Assembly (NCBI GenBank): GCA_037833965.1
Contig: AP031355.1
Location: forward strand, 9,015,501-9,079,500
DNA length: 64,000 bases
Direction of reading: 5' to 3'
Origin: Marchantia polymorpha subsp. ruderalis
Taxonomy: Eukaryota > Streptophyta > Marchantiopsida > Marchantiales > Marchantiaceae
Position numbers and translations under genes: made by a program. A model generated the notes under the pieces. It saw only the letters and a list, made by a program, of their open reading frames with translations. It did not search any database and was not told where the DNA came from. Shown piece after piece: positions 38,501-52,787 of this stretch. Each line of letters begins with the position of its first letter. Positions within the stretch are counted from its first letter, which is position 1.

Positions 38501-40061
38501 AGGATTCTTTTCTTGCAATTCCGATCAGTTTTATATCAATCTTTGTACAAAAAGTCGTTCTCATCGTGCAGTTAGTAAGAAAAATGAGTAAAGTCGTAAC
38601 AATGGTCTCGATTTGTAGAAAGCAATCGATGAAGTTGGAGCATTAGTTGCTCCAGACTGACTTGAAATTTGCTACAGTGTGGTTCCTGTTTGGCGAATGA
38701 ATCCTTAGCCAGTTAGAGAACTACATAACAGTAATGTAATTTTTTCTGTTTTCCATTCTGGAAATTTAAATGGCACAATTCATCATCAGTCTCTCGCCCG
38801 CGCGACGACTACAATTTTAAACCATGACGTTTTTCATTCGCACGTAGAAGCGGGACACATTTGAGATCATAATGTGGCTGGAGGGGAATATTCGAAGTCA
38901 AATCTAATAGTCGTATTCTGTTTTGCAGTTGCCATGCTACTTTTTTCATCGTTTGAACACTCAGTGGACTTCATTTATAGTCAAGTTCTACAAAGACGCA
39001 AGCTGGAATGTCCACGAGGAGTTCAACTGGGAGTAACGTGTGTAGCAGGGTATGTGTCTGGGGTAGCCGGCACAATTGTGTCAAATCCAGCGGATAATAT
39101 CATCACCCATATGTACAATAACAAGGGTGCAACATTTTCACAGGTACATTCTTTACTCCTCTCCCAGGTTACTGGCATATCTGGGCATTAATCACAAATT
39201 GCTTGTCAAGCTTGCACGAGGAACGAGTTGTACTGATTGATATCTCTTACTCGCCCGCTTTATTTGGACTTTACGCTAAAGAACTATATTGTTCCATAAT
39301 CTGATGAGTAGACGCGAACTTGACTGGCGGACTCAAAAAAATGGATAGACTATCGTCTTGCCACACTTTCTAGTGTTTTTTCTTCCAGAGCATTGACTCC
39401 CTGAAAAGAGCTGAAGTAAGGAAAGTTGTAATTTATCGACTCATGTTACATGTCTAAGTTTTCATAAAAAGCCCAAAGTTGCTGCTCGTTTAAGTTAAAT
39501 CTTTGGAGGCAGCTTAAGCACATGTGGATGAGGGAATGACGGGTGTTCGGTCGACAATTCGAAGCTCCTGACTAAAATCATTTTTTGCTGAGGTCTTTTA
39601 GAGAAACCCTCTTGAATTTCATGTAGTATATCATACTTACTTTCAACTCCTCCTTCACGGTTCATACCCTACCAGCACTGCTCATCCACAGCCGAGGGCT
39701 ATGGTCCTCGGGCTATGAGAGGCAAATATCACGGAGTGCAGTTCGATTAGTAAATTTTCACTGTATGTACTTGTCAGTTATTTGTATGAACCGTCGGCTC
39801 AATTTGGGTTACAGTCATCTGCAAGATGTATCCACTTTGAGTTGTCAAAAAGTGGAAGTTCAGATGGGAAATTATCTTGTCGGGAATGTGAACATTGATC
39901 ATGCCTAAAACTTCTTTCCATCGGTTTTGCAGTCAATCAAGAGCATAGGATGGGTAGGGCTTTTCACGAGAAGCTTACCCTTACGTATAATGCTTGTCGG
40001 GCCCATAGTGACCACACAATGGTTTGCCTTCGATTTACTGAAGGTGTCATTAGGCTTGTAA
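35542..40061 (+). CDS. PHT3: Mitochondrial phosphate carrier (PHT3/MPT type)
   Basis: Five exons join in phase: 35542-35712, 36803-37164, 37491-37534 (only 44 bp), 38929-39143 and 39933-40061, giving 306 residues. The protein has the three-repeat layout of the mitochondrial carrier family. Signature motifs are PFDMLK (end of exon 1), PFEAIK in ALCPFEAIKVRVQ, and PADNII in the third repeat; the last lacks the basic residue, as is usual for phosphate carriers. The phosphate-carrier hallmarks GYSAQGACKFGLYEYFKK and QPGFGKGLADGFPKVYRSEG are well kept, as is the His before the first signature (VHFLVTPFD). It imports phosphate with protons across the inner mitochondrial membrane for ATP synthesis. 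There is hardly any presequence, and several first-repeat residues (MLKVNMQ) depart from the common LVKCNMQ, so this may be a diverged paralogue. Confidence 0.93.
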
Positions 40062-43000
40062 GTTTGCGCGCATTCACTACACTCGTTTTTGTCGAATTGG
40101 TAGGAAATTTAGCTTCCTTTCGCTTTTTCTGCCTTGATTCTAAAGTGTGACCTTGTGGATCTGATGACGCAAGTTCACGCTTACAGCTCTCGTTCTTAGG
40201 ACAAATTTGTAACTCTTACAAAATCACTGAATTCTTGTCGTATGATGACAAATGATGTGTATGAATAAGATGAAAGTCGTTGTCTGCTTTGTGTGCTGGG
40301 CTTATGATATCTCGTCATTTTGTGTTGCCAGGCCAACTAGTGGAGGAATGGATCAGCATGTATCGTACATAAAGTCAAGAACCATGGATCAAGCTCCGAT
40401 TGGAAACGCGGAGGGACTGTAATCTGCATATGTACGCACACAAATTTATAGATATATTGTCAGCCCCACCTTGCCCTATAGTATCGACTCATCATGAAGA
40501 GTCTACACATGTAATGCGTGAGGATAACACTCCGCAGAGTCGGAGCCGATCGGTCATTATTAGTTACATCAACTCAGACGCATATAATTAAATTTTGTTA
40601 GATTTTCCTACTCGAGTGTAGCTAACGATTCATGTTGTAGGCACAGTTCCACAAATTCAGACGTAGTTGCAAGAATCTGCTATGAGTATTTACGTCAGTT
40701 TATAGATACTTGTACGCAAAGTAGCAGCCGGTGTAGATATGGTGATGACATGGTGCTGATGGTTTTCCAGCCGATTGTCAGTCCAAATTTGGGTTATGGA
40801 ATTCAGTACGTTAAGGTGTCCGTAAAAATGTCTTTGTCTTGAATATGTTTTTGTTCGATTTCCACGCAATGATCGCGAATGACGTTTGGTTCGAAGTAGG
40901 CCTTGACGCTATTTCGTGTATCTTACACCTTGTTCACATATACTGCATTCTGGTAATTCCCTCTTCACTTTCCGTTAACCTTTTTTCTCTGCGAGTTGTT
41001 GCATTTGCTACGTCTGAAGTCACAGGAATATCGACACCCTACACCACCCCACTAGCAGTCATCGGTAAACCTCTGTCTGCTATCTCATTACAGTTGCGGA
41101 CACTTTGGACTACGCCCAGGTTGAGATCCACAGTGTCCAGTACCATTGCCTTCGGCGGTATCTATCCTAGATGCTTCGACCACAAAGTGAGGGATTGTCC
41201 TGATTCCAAATGTTTTTCCACCATCGAGTTCTAGCCATGTACACGTCAAGGAGAAAGACAAAAGTTGCTAGGAAGGCTGTGTGGGGCTCGGAAGGTACAC
41301 TGCTGTGCGAAAGTGAATGCACAACGTCTAGTTGCTGGGTTTGGGGTGAAACTGTGACGAATGCATGTTTGTCCAAATCAAGGGGAACTACAACTCAGAT
41401 GTCGATGGATGTCAATACGCCTGCTGTCGATGGACAATACCAACAGCGGTTTTCACTCTTGTACCTTACTGAAACCTCACATACGAACGCAGCTGTGCAA
41501 GTCGAACTGTAAGAACACCGAGCGATGCGTTTGAACCCGAGTAAGCTCAAGGCAACATCCTCTCGTGAGCATCATTTGCTGCAAAGATGATGCTCTCGTA
41601 TCACGTGTGCGTGGAGGACGTCCAAGGTCTCGATGAGGGCCACATTACAGTCAGCGGTGATCAGAACGATCCACCTCCTCGTATCATCAGATCAAATTCT
41701 ATTGGTTCACGCCGTCACGATCTCTGTTGATTCTCGACCTGACTGACAAAAATTATGTGCTTCAGCAGAACAGAACTTAGTACAGCAGTCGATATTTGAC
41801 AACTGGGTCCGAGTGGTGAATCCTATGAACAACGCTTGCTTCAGATTCTTAGACTGATAATAATGTGGGTGACATGAATACGCTCCGATGGAGTTGGAAA
41901 CACTGACTTCTCACACGTTCGTAAATGTGGAGGCCGAGGGCGAGGAAGAACGATCACTGTGATAGCAAGAATCTACAATGATTGACATTCATCGTCCCCA
42001 AAACTGTTGTCGTTTGTCAGAATCTTCACCTTCACCTTCATCTCAGCTTTACAAGGTCAACGTTTGCAAGCTTCAAAACCAGATCTACAGAAGATGGATG
42101 ATGCACCATCACCACCCACAGAAGAAGAGCAGCATGTGTACATTTCCACAACGCTGGATAAGGTCCGATTTCAGTGAAGGAATGGTTCTGTAGCCGATGA
42201 TGATGATAATGAGGAGGAGGAGGAGGTGGCGGAAGAGGTCGGTCAGAAAAAGGTTGACACAAAAGGTCAGATAGAGGCAGTCTTTCGTGGTAAACAATTT
42301 GACCAAATAGAGGCTACCGACTCGGTCACATGCTCATGAAGACGGGCCCAAATCACACCACGCCATGCCAATCATCGGGGCACTGTGCAAGCAGTAGGGT
42401 GGACAGACGTGGATGCAAGTCGCTTCCTTCATAAAGTTTGCCTCGAGAAGTGCGTGAGGTATAAGGCCGCCCGCAGGTTACTACTGATCCTCGGATCAGC
42501 CATCGAAAGGAGAAGTGGAGCACGGAAATGATTGTCTAGTCTCAGTCACCGCAACCACTGTACGTACCGACCGACCTTCGTCTCGCCCTCGCCCCCGGTC
42601 AAGCAAAGCACTGTTGTGTGGGAGGGATGCTGGCTGTGGAGATCGCTGCCTTGATTGGGCAGTGATCTGGGGTCACTGTGATGAAGAGGTGGGCGGAGGG
42701 AGGCATTGAGATATGAAGGTCGGTCACCGGATCAGACCGGAAGAACACGAGAGAGAGGAGATTACTGTCGCATCGCTCGGCCTGCGCTGGCTGACTCGGA
42801 ATTTCGTCACTATCGAATATTACAAATTGCACTTTGCGGCTCGTGCAACAGAAGAAGGCCATGCAGAGAGAGAGGAGGCCTTTTCGATCGTTCGTAATCC
42901 GAAGCTAGATTCTGCGCCTCAGCAGGCCATGAATCTGGGTACGCAACGACAGATAGATAGTAGGTGAGGTGGTGCACGAGGCGAGAGGGTGAGTGAGCGA

Positions 43001-44874
43001 GTGAGAAGGGAGCTGAGGTAGCACGAGCATGAAGCCCTCCCTCGCATCCCTCCCCTTCCTTCCTCCCTCCCTCCCTCCCTTCTGGCATGGCATGCATGGA
43101 CCGGCTACGCCAGCTCGTGCTTAAGCATTGACTGGCTATGCAGTTGAGCGAGATCGCGTTCAGACCTCGTCAATCGTCATTAATTAGGCGAGGCTCCGAG
43201 CTCACATTTACAGAATGGAGTGGAGTTGAGTGGAGTGGTGCATGGGCCTACTTTGCTTTACTTTGCTCGTAAAGGCTGAGAATATCAGATAGCTGACGAA
43301 AAGGTCCTCGGAACTAGTTTATACTAGCGCTACAGGGTCAGTCGTCTATAGGCGCATGAGATCTCGTGCTCACTTGCTCTTAGGACTGGCTTACGATTTT
43401 CACTCGCAGGAATCCACATGCCGGTGAAGTCATGGCCATGGTGATGTCATGTTTCTCAGCGAGCTAAAGTTGAAATCGGTGCTCGGTAGATACGGTTTGT
43501 ACATACGAAGTACACGATCAGGATACCTTGAGCTCGATTCACACACGAGACGTAAACGCTTTGAGACTGGGAGTCCTGTCGACGATTCAGTATCGCCATG
43601 GAATTCAGAGTCCCATCGTCAGGCGGTGACTGGAGTTACAATGCCACAAGTTAGAAGGCAGTCTACAAGAAGTGACAAGTGTCGCAAAGTCTGAGAGCTC
43701 GATGCCAGCCAGCCAGCGAGCCAGCCAGCAGTTGGCCCTCGGCCCAATTATGCTTCGGATTTATTATGTCTGACTGGCCTTTATCGATGCTCGGGTGGGC
43801 GGATTCCCGAACTCAATTTCCAGCTCGAAGCGAGCAAGACGACGTGAAATTGTTGTCTGCTTGTGGTCAGAGTGTAACCGAGCGAGGTATCAGATCTCGA
43901 AGAATGTCGCAGCAAGACTTACTGCCCGCCGTAAAAATGAATGTGCACACTGCGCATGTGCACCCAGTGACTGAGCCCAGGTTTGACGGGAACCAGATTG
44001 AAGATCACACCTCGGAAAACAAATTCTTCCTGCTGACTAATCCTGAGTTTTGAACCACAAAGGTTGAGAGCAACCCCCAGCCCAGCCAGCCAGCCAGTCC
44101 CGTGAGACTCGTTTTCAGAAGACGGGAATAGAGGAGATCACGGGACCGAATTTGACTAATTCCTCCACGAAGATCTTAAAATGTGGACCCTCCATCATCG
44201 TAATTTCACGGTGAGAGCTCCATAACTGCAAATAGTGCAGGGGGTTGAGTCTGTTTTACAATCTTTGGCTCGAGCTCGAGTTGTTTTTCTGCTCGAATTT
44301 AGTCTTCTGGTACGTGCCCAGCGTCGAGCAGAAAAGCAGTTGAGAGCCGGGGACACATAAAGAGGTGGCATTCCGAGAGCACCAGACAGAAGATGAGAAC
44401 GAATTGATGATGATGAACGTAGAGCTCTGGAGTCCAACGATCTCTAACTAGACGAGGCTTCAATAAGCGGATAATGAATGGATAATGGATGCGAGGTAGT
44501 GATTGGATGTAAATGCATTCACTCAATAAATCGGAGGATATTTCCGATGCCGAACAGCCAGCGAGTGAGCGAGTGAGTGGGTCCAAAGTGCTCTTCTTCG
44601 CTAACAGAATCATCTTGTCATTATTTGCAAACAAACCTGGCGATCAGCGAGCATTCAGAATTGTCATCCACACTTCTGAATGTCCATGTCGTAAGCCACA
44701 GCTCAACGGACAAAATAATCAGGCACAGACACACAGAGTACAGAGATCGATGCATAACAGTGCATCGATCTTTTAGCCACGGGGTCTAAAGTTATGCTGC
44801 GCTTCCAGCTCAACGAGACGCTCTTCATGAGCAGATGGTATCAGGTCTGAATTTAAGTGGAGATGAGAACAGAC

Positions 44875-44894
44875 GAGAGAGAGAGAGAGAGAGA
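44875..44894. repeat. GA microsatellite
   Basis: Ten GA units, followed by an imperfect continuation. Confidence 0.95.
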
Positions 44895-47800
44895 TAGAGA
44901 GATGAAATTGGTCGATCGAATTCGGGGACCGTTTCGAACAACTACAAACAAACAAAGTCACCAGCGCGATAAGAGCCGACCGGAGAGTGGCAACACGCAC
45001 AAGAGAGGGAGAGAGAAAGATAGAGAGACGGCCGGCATTATGAACCATAATTGCAAACTCCTGTTCAGTTCAGTTCTGTTCCGTTCCGATCTTCTCTCAG
45101 CTCCATGTCGAATATTATTATATACACGAAGCCTCTTGATTCTCGTGAACGTCGTCAGTACGACCGAGGCCAGCGAGCCAGCCAGCCAGCAGCGTCTTCT
45201 TGTGACACAGCCAAGACCATCGACAGCGTTTGCAATTGTGAATTTTACACCCAGTCTCATGGACAGGGATCCAGCACCCGGACATCAAACAGTAGTACTT
45301 CAGATATGATCAGAGACGTGTTCCATGCTTTTCAAAATCTGTCAGCTCGATTGCGTCTTGCCCCCCCACCCCAACACTCCTCGTCTCTTGTTGACTACAA
45401 TAGTTTGCGTACGGTAACCGTGTTGCCCACAGGAGGAGGCCATTCCAACCGTGCTTCTTGAAATGCGCGAGTTTTAAGTATGCCAGACAGAGTCTGCTGC
45501 AGATGCCAGCCAGGGCAGAGCGAGCTCTGAGAGCAGCAGAAAAGATGTAAGCCGACGAGCCAAACATATTCACGAACCCAGCTCCACGAGTCAACGAAGA
45601 CTTTGCGAATCTTCACAATTATGAGTATCAGAATCAGTTTAGCTCAACCGGTGGTAGCAGTAGAAGTAGTTTTCTTAGGAGTCGTAGAAGTATGTATTAC
45701 TGATTCATCGACAACATCAACATTGTCCGTCCTGAAGCTGCTTCGGGTTTCAAAGGGTGCGCACTCTCTCCTCAGTATCCTATCCATCCCAGCCTTGTCA
45801 GATCCACGGACTGCTCACATGAATGAAATCACAGACATCTGATCTTTTCTTATCTTAAGCCCCGGGGCCTCCTGTCAAACTGTTCACATGATACCGTATC
45901 GGTCATACTCTCTTCCATCGATCGGGCCTCCGAGAGCAGGGATGTATGTACAAATGGGGTGGATGCAATTACAGTACGTAGAGAAGTGCAAGATTCAAGT
46001 CCATTCGCTAAGTTATCGAGGTCTTAATTGACACTTATGGCCGATAAAGCTGGAGTGCACATGCAACTGGCCGATCCGAATCCTCTTTATGGCCCTGTGT
46101 CAGAGAAAAACTCCATGCACAGCACAAAGTCGTTGACAATGGAGTCGCTCAGGCTCAATTTTGATATGTGTGAGCGTAAATGAATTGCGACAGTCTCGCA
46201 GACGAGATAGGGAGAGCTGCGAGCATCCTAGAGGCTCGGCAGCGACATGATAGGGCTAGGAAAACACCTGATTTGTGGCAGTTGGTCGCTTCATGGCTCA
46301 CAACGAGAGTCTGATCGACGAGGCGCTAGACATCTTGTACTTGCTCGAATCTATTTGTGCACAATGCTCACAACAGTGCATCTTCTTCATCTGTGGGACG
46401 CAGAGAATCTCGTCCAAAATCCACAATCCATGACCGTCGAGACGAGGCCACTGAGACCGAGTCAAATCCGGTCCGTGCGAGATTTGACTCAACACCACCA
46501 CTTGAGTCGAACGATCAGATCAGGGTGAGAGGGCGGGCTATTGGCATTGGGCAATCTTCTGTGTTCGTGGCAAGCAAGCGCACTAGGCAGTACTGAGCTT
46601 ACGGTGCTTCTTGATACCTGTGATCATAAATGACTCGGAAGAGCAAGATTTGGCAACAGTGACTATGGTTAAGACTAACAAACTGACAGACAGGAGAGTC
46701 ACATAATGCTCATAAGATCATCAGACCATTACTGGATCCTCTTGCTTAACGATTTCTACACCCCCACCTCCCCTCCCCGACTCGAAAGAATGCTCCTTTC
46801 CAAAGCCAGCCCCCCCTGCCTGTCTCCTTGTGCGTGTGGAATGTAGTTATGCACTATGCTCCTGAATCATCTTGGAATTAGCAAAACGGATGTGCAATGA
46901 GATCAACTAACCCACTCACCTGCCCCCAGTGCCAATGCCAATGCCCTCGCCATCACTCGTCCCAAACCTAAACCTCCTCGACTGCGACTCTCCTAGTGTG
47001 CGGTACTGTGGTTATAGACGTTTATCTATGGACGGTGTGTGGTAATGGACGATCACAAACCCTCAATCGAAATGCACCGAGCTAACTGACTGACTAACTA
47101 ACTAACTTACATTCAGTCCATTCTTTGGACTGAATCAGATAACCATGTCAAACTTTGCCCCAGAGCACATTCATGGAGTTCATGGACATCAAGCGCATCC
47201 ATGGGTTTGGTTTAGTCTGGTTTGCCCAACTGCATGCAGACAGCGTAACTTTACTATAACTAAGGAATGCATCCATATGAAAGAGGGCAGTAGGGGAGGT
47301 GAGGGGAGGGGAGGGGGGTACTGGGGAGTTGATTTATGTTAACTTCTTTGCTACCGGATGTGCAATAATGCACTTACTGGCTCAGAGTGATGAGAGACGA
47401 TCTGGCCAAAGGAGGGCAGAGCATTGCAATTGGGCTGCGAGTGAACTCGAGGAGAGGTCCACGGTAGTGGAACAGTTTCAAGTCGCAGCAGATCCGTAGC
47501 TTGTTCCGTAATTCTTAGACAATGGCTGCACCTCTGCTCTGCTAGCTCGTTCTTCTTGTACTTTCTGGAATATATTTAGGTACTGAGGATCATAGAGCGA
47601 CTTGAAATGTGTGTGTGGGTGTGTGTGTGATAATACACACACAACACAACAAACTGTTGGAGCTGATCGAACAGTACCAATATCTGACAGGGCAAACATA
47701 CAGTGCGGGATCAGCGAATATTTCGCAGTTGGGTGATGACCCAGCGTCACACACTGCCCCTCCCCTTGTGCCTTGTCAAGTACTTCGTAACCTCCCTCCC

Positions 47801-48239
47801 TCCCTCCCTCGCACCCCCCACCCTCCACTCTTCTCTCTCTCCCTCCCTCTCTCTCTCCCCGACTATCCTCCATCATCTCGATATAGTCGAGCATCATGGA
47901 TCACCGTGTAAGGAACTTTACTGCCCAGGCTTCCAGTGACGGAAGAATGATGAGACGACAGGCGAGGAGAAGAGAAGAGAAGAGAAGATTTCGATCCCAC
48001 CTCTCCATCGTCAATGCTGTGACAGTGAACCAAGAGAAGGGAAGGTAAATGTCCTCTGGTTTCCAGGAATGGCAATCCAGGGACGAAGTGGCAAAGCTAT
48101 TTTCTTCCTCTCCTCTTTCTCCAGAAGCCTCTCTCTCAGTCCTGGCCTGGTAAAGGATTTCTGATGGACTCCAGTTCAAGTGACCGCGAGAATACGGCCA
48201 CTGGACGGTCACTCCTTCATTCATTCATATATACATCCG

Positions 48240-48262
48240 ACGTACGTACGTACGTACGTACG
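48240..48262. repeat. ACGT microsatellite
   Basis: Five and a half perfect ACGT units. This unit is self-complementary, so the tract can fold on itself. A shorter ACGT tract lies near 49024-49035. Confidence 0.95.
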
Positions 48263-48345
48263 CGTCTCTGACGGAGGAGGCTGTGTTTGGGTATGGCGCT
48301 TTTGAGATTCGGAGTATTCAGGGGAGGGAGAGAGATAAAGAGATA

Positions 48346-48365
48346 GAGAGAGAGAGAGAGAGAGG
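48346..48365. repeat. GA microsatellite
   Basis: A run of GA units with interrupted GA-rich flanks on both sides. Confidence 0.9.
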
Positions 48366-49564
48366 GATAGAGAGAGAAGGAAGGACTTCCTTCGTACAAT
48401 TCCCAAGGGCAGAGAAATCTGCAGTATCTGGCTTTTCAAAAGTGGCACTGTATCTGTTGTGAATCCTGGGAGGAGAGGATTATGAAGGTTCTTTCGCTTT
48501 AAGCTTTTAAAAGACTGTGGATGCATCCTCCAGCTCCCGTTTGGCGTTACCTCAATCCGAGTTTAGCTCACGGTCAGAGGGAGGGAGGGAGGGAGAGAGG
48601 GAGGGTGGAGGAAGGGGAGACGGACCCCGTCGATCCTGGATCGTTTGGAGCCATTCATGATCTGGAACCTCGCATCCAAAAGAGTAAGAGCTCACTCACT
48701 CGCTCACTCACGTGTTCGCCATTTGCACAATCAGGACACCACACTCATCACACACCTGTTCGGATTCTGGCCACTGTCCGCGACTGACTGACTGACTGAC
48801 TGACTGGTGTCGAAGGCAGCGGATCCCTTCCTATACCGTAGAACGTCCTATGCGTGTAACCTTGAACTGCCACACTCACTCATATCCACGTATCCACTCG
48901 CGTCATGGGTAAGAGAGCCCGGTACGTGCCGAGATCTAACAAAGGGTCGGCAGGCCCCCGGGCGCCAAGGGGGGACGGGGCCCCGATATCCACATCTGAA
49001 AGCCCCACATGTTGGAATGGGCGTACGTACGTACGTTGCGTCTTCGATCCAGTGAGAGATGGCGAGCCGGGCAAAACTCGTGTCGTGCTCAGGCCAGGCA
49101 CGATGCGCCATCAAGCAATCGAGATCTCGAGGCCTCCCTCGAGTTTTTGTTTAGCGTAGCGTAGCATAGATTAGCTTGGCATGAACACACTACTACTTCT
49201 TCTTAAGCGCCATATAACCACTTTAATTTAATTATGCTGCACAAGGCCAAGGCAGATTAGGTGATATGAGCACAATCTTCCCTTTTGTCAAGAACGAGGA
49301 AGGCCGCAGGTAGCAGCAGCAGAGGCACCAGCACCAGCTCCAGCAGCAGCAGGAGGAAGATCAGCTGGGGGTAGGGGTGGTGGTGGTGGTGCTGTATTGG
49401 TTACAGAAAATCCACTGCCTCCTCATGTTTGTGCCTTGATGCTGCTCCCCTCCCTCCCCTCCCCCCTGCCCCTGCTCTGTCCCGGCTCAGATGAAGTACA
49501 AGAAGCATATCTCAACAGAAATCATAGAAAAGGAAGAACGAGAGAGAGAGAAAGGGGGAGAGAG

Positions 49565-49566
<2 letters not shown>

Positions 49567-49596
<30 letters not shown>
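49567..49596. repeat. GA microsatellite
   Basis: About fifteen AG units inside a longer purine-rich stretch that starts near 49538. Confidence 0.95.
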
Positions 49597-49600
<4 letters not shown>

Positions 49601-52600
49601 GCTAGCGCTAGAGGTCGAAAAGGGTTGTAGGATCGACGACTTGAGCCGAGCTCGCGCGCGTGATCTGATCTGAGCTTAGATTAGCTGAGGTGAGCTGGGG
49701 CCTGGGGCCTGGGGCCTGGGCTGGCCTGCTGTGTCTGCCCCACACATACATACACAGGGCGTAAGTACTCCTGAGTACTGAGAGGTCTGGGAGGGAGAAT
49801 GTTGTGCCAGCTAATTTTCCGGACAGGGGGGAGGGAGGGGGAGGGAGGGGGCCGAGCCAAAAGGGGGGATCCGGTTCTTTGAAGCACGTCCGTCGGATGT
49901 TTCATGGTCCGTTAGGAAAGTGTACTTACTTCGTCCCTCCCTGGGGTTGTGTGCATCGATCGATCTCTAGAGGAGAAGCAGCAGCAGCAGCAGCGGTATA
50001 CTTCTCCTCTGGAACCGTGTACAGATCTCTCGTCCTCCTCGTCCTCCTCGTCCTCGTCCTCCTGATCCGACTCCGACTCCGACCCCGAGTCTGGGACCCT
50101 CGAGACACCATTAAAGTAATCCCAGTAATTTTATGACGGGGCGTCAACTTGCCCCCGAGCTGTGGGCTTGATAGCTTATGATTATAATGGGCTGGAGCTG
50201 CTGCTGCTGCTGACATCGAGTCGAGAGAATTTCTTTTTTACCCGCGCTCCTCGCTCCCCGTTGTTTATGCTTTTCACTCCTCCTCTATCTGATGTTTGCC
50301 TCGGTTTGGCTCGTCAGAAGGTCTTCCGATCCATTCAAATGGTCCCCAGGCTGCATCCAGGAAGGTAACATCCGTCCAACAACCTACTACTTCAGGACAA
50401 AGCGCGGTCACTGGACCCCAACTACAGTGAGCCCTTTGTCAAACCCTACTCGCGCGCCTAGCCAGCCCCTTTCTTTATTTGTCAAAGCCTCCGGCCCCTC
50501 CCCCTCCCCCTCCCCCCGTACTACGAGTTTCGCAGCCCCTCGGACCCCCCCGACTGCCATCACTGTGTTGGACTGGCTGCTGCTGCTGCTGCAGCCCCAG
50601 CTAGCTAGCCCCCAGCTAGCCCCCTAGCTGACTAGGGTTACTAGCCCACCCCCCGTAGACTGGCCTGGTCCGAGTTGGGGTTTGTATTGTACCGGCATGG
50701 TACTGGGGACTCGAGGGAGGGGGAAAGGGAGGGCCTCTGGGCCTGTACCATAGCGGTTGCGACCAACTCCGTCCCTTACGACAGAGCTCCTTGCGGGCAG
50801 GAGGAGAGGAGGGGAGGGGAAGGGAGGGGCTTGGCAGGCCGCGAGTATATACTGGTCCGCAGATCAGAGCGCTACGAGAGGTAGCAGTAGACGAATGATG
50901 ATTATGAAAATGGAATAGGACATCATATGAGTGCAGATTCCGCAGAGCCTCGCCATTCGCTGCTCGCGGGCCTTGGCCTTTGCGAAAGTCTGTGGGGCTG
51001 ACAGGTGATCGGAAAGCTGGAGATTATATGATCATAATGGACGGCATGAGACCAACATTCTATTGGCATCTACCTCCTTGCCAAGACCTCCGTGACATAA
51101 ATTCTGCCTTTCTGTGTTGACCGACCTTTTCCCCCTTATAAACTATATCCCTCTACGCGTACGTACGTCCTCCTGTATTCTACCCCCGGCCGCCGGTCGA
51201 ACATTCCACAGGGAAGGCTGTTTTACCAAAGTGGTAAGGTGGCGAGTCGTGCACCGGATGCCCCTCCCTGTTTCGACCCGGGGGGCTGGGGGTGGGGCTG
51301 GGCTTGGGCTTGGGGTTCGGGGGCAACGAAAGGCCGTTCTCGTTGTACATGCGAGGCCGTTCTCGCTCTCTCGCTCTCTCGCCCCCGACTTATCATAATC
51401 CGTATCATAAGCTTCGGGCTTGTCGGTTGGTTGTTCGGTTTTGCAATCGGAAACACAACGCTCTGAGGGAGCATGAGAGTGGGCGACGAGCAAGCTCGTG
51501 CCATACTTTCTGCGTACATGATGATGATGATGATGTTCTGCTGTTGCTGCTAGAAACTTGCCGAGGTTCAATACTCTCTCTCTCTCTCTCTCAGCTCCTT
51601 CCTTTCAACTTCACTCGCCAAACATTTCGCATCTTTGTTCCTCTTTGCGAGGTCAAAATGGCGCCCTATTTTTAATATTGCGAACAACCACTTATCTCCT
51701 GGATATGTCTGGACGTACGTTTCCGGTACATCCTAATTGGACTGTCGTCAGCATCATCAAGCGTTGGAGGCGACGAAACCACCATCTCGCCAAGACAGCA
51801 ACATGATCCGGTGCAAATCCGAATAATATAGTTGTTAGATCGAATATGGAATCATGTCTAAACGTCGACTCCGCACTATAAATGTGTACTTGACATGTGT
51901 CGAGTCCATGCTCGAGAATCGTTTTCATACCATGAGGGATAGAAAGATTTTTGGACATAAATAAAGCAAGTTCTAAGAAGGGCCAAAGAAAATTTGACAT
52001 GTGTATATTATTTACAATATATACAACAATATCAAGGATTTTAAAATAAATCTTCTATACTTTATAAAGTGGAATATGGATAATACCAAGTAGAACTATC
52101 GACACATCCTATATCTGCCAGCGACTTGAAGGCTGAATATCAAGGATTCAGACTAGATAATGAAATCAATGAACACAGTTTCCATTTATGTCAGGAGCTT
52201 CAACATAACAGCATCCATACCAAATTTCATCTTTATTAAACACAACAGGCTTGAGCAATAGCAGAAATGCATGAGGAGAGAAAAACCTTTCAATTCTAAG
52301 TACGAAGGCTTCAGCTTGTACGAGATCCCGCTTGTTTGTATCTGAGTATGACGTGAGAACGATTCCTCATTGAGATGGGAGGAGTTCCTCTCCATTCTCC
52401 GGTCCTCAGACCTGTCATCAGAAGGGACCGGGCCCTTCTTTTGGGGTGGGGAAATCGTTGTGGCGCCTATGTGCGCGTCTTAAATGAACTCTTTGATATA
52501 CTCCACATATTGCTCTTCAGTCCAATATATCAGACTTGAAGGGAAAGGAGAGGAAAGGAAAAGAAGTCTCGCATATGCGTGTTCAGTAAATGCGCGTCGC

Positions 52601-52762
52601 CGAGTCTGACGTAGTAGCTCGAGATCAACATTAATTCAGATAATATTTGATTAACACTACCAACTTAAAAACTGGGCTTCATCAGGGGGTATCACCTTGA
52701 CCAAAAACCTTCGAGCAATGCAATGCAACCCGTACACCATCGCCGGCGATATGCAAGGTCCA

Positions 52763-52787
52763 AGGGTTTAGGGGTTTAGGGGTTTAG
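52763..52787 (+). repeat. Telomere-like short repeat (telo-box-like)
   Basis: Three GGGTTTAG units, the first two followed by an extra G, are close to the plant telomere repeat TTTAGGG. At three units it is an interstitial tract or a promoter telo-box cluster, about 1.3 kb before the AP2/ERF start codon. Confidence 0.8.

Noticed and set aside
42965..49720. Clusters of short spaced repeats, considered as a CRISPR-like array
   Set aside because: They are microsatellites and polypyrimidine tracts of uneven spacing in a eukaryotic genome. There are no unique spacers between constant repeats.
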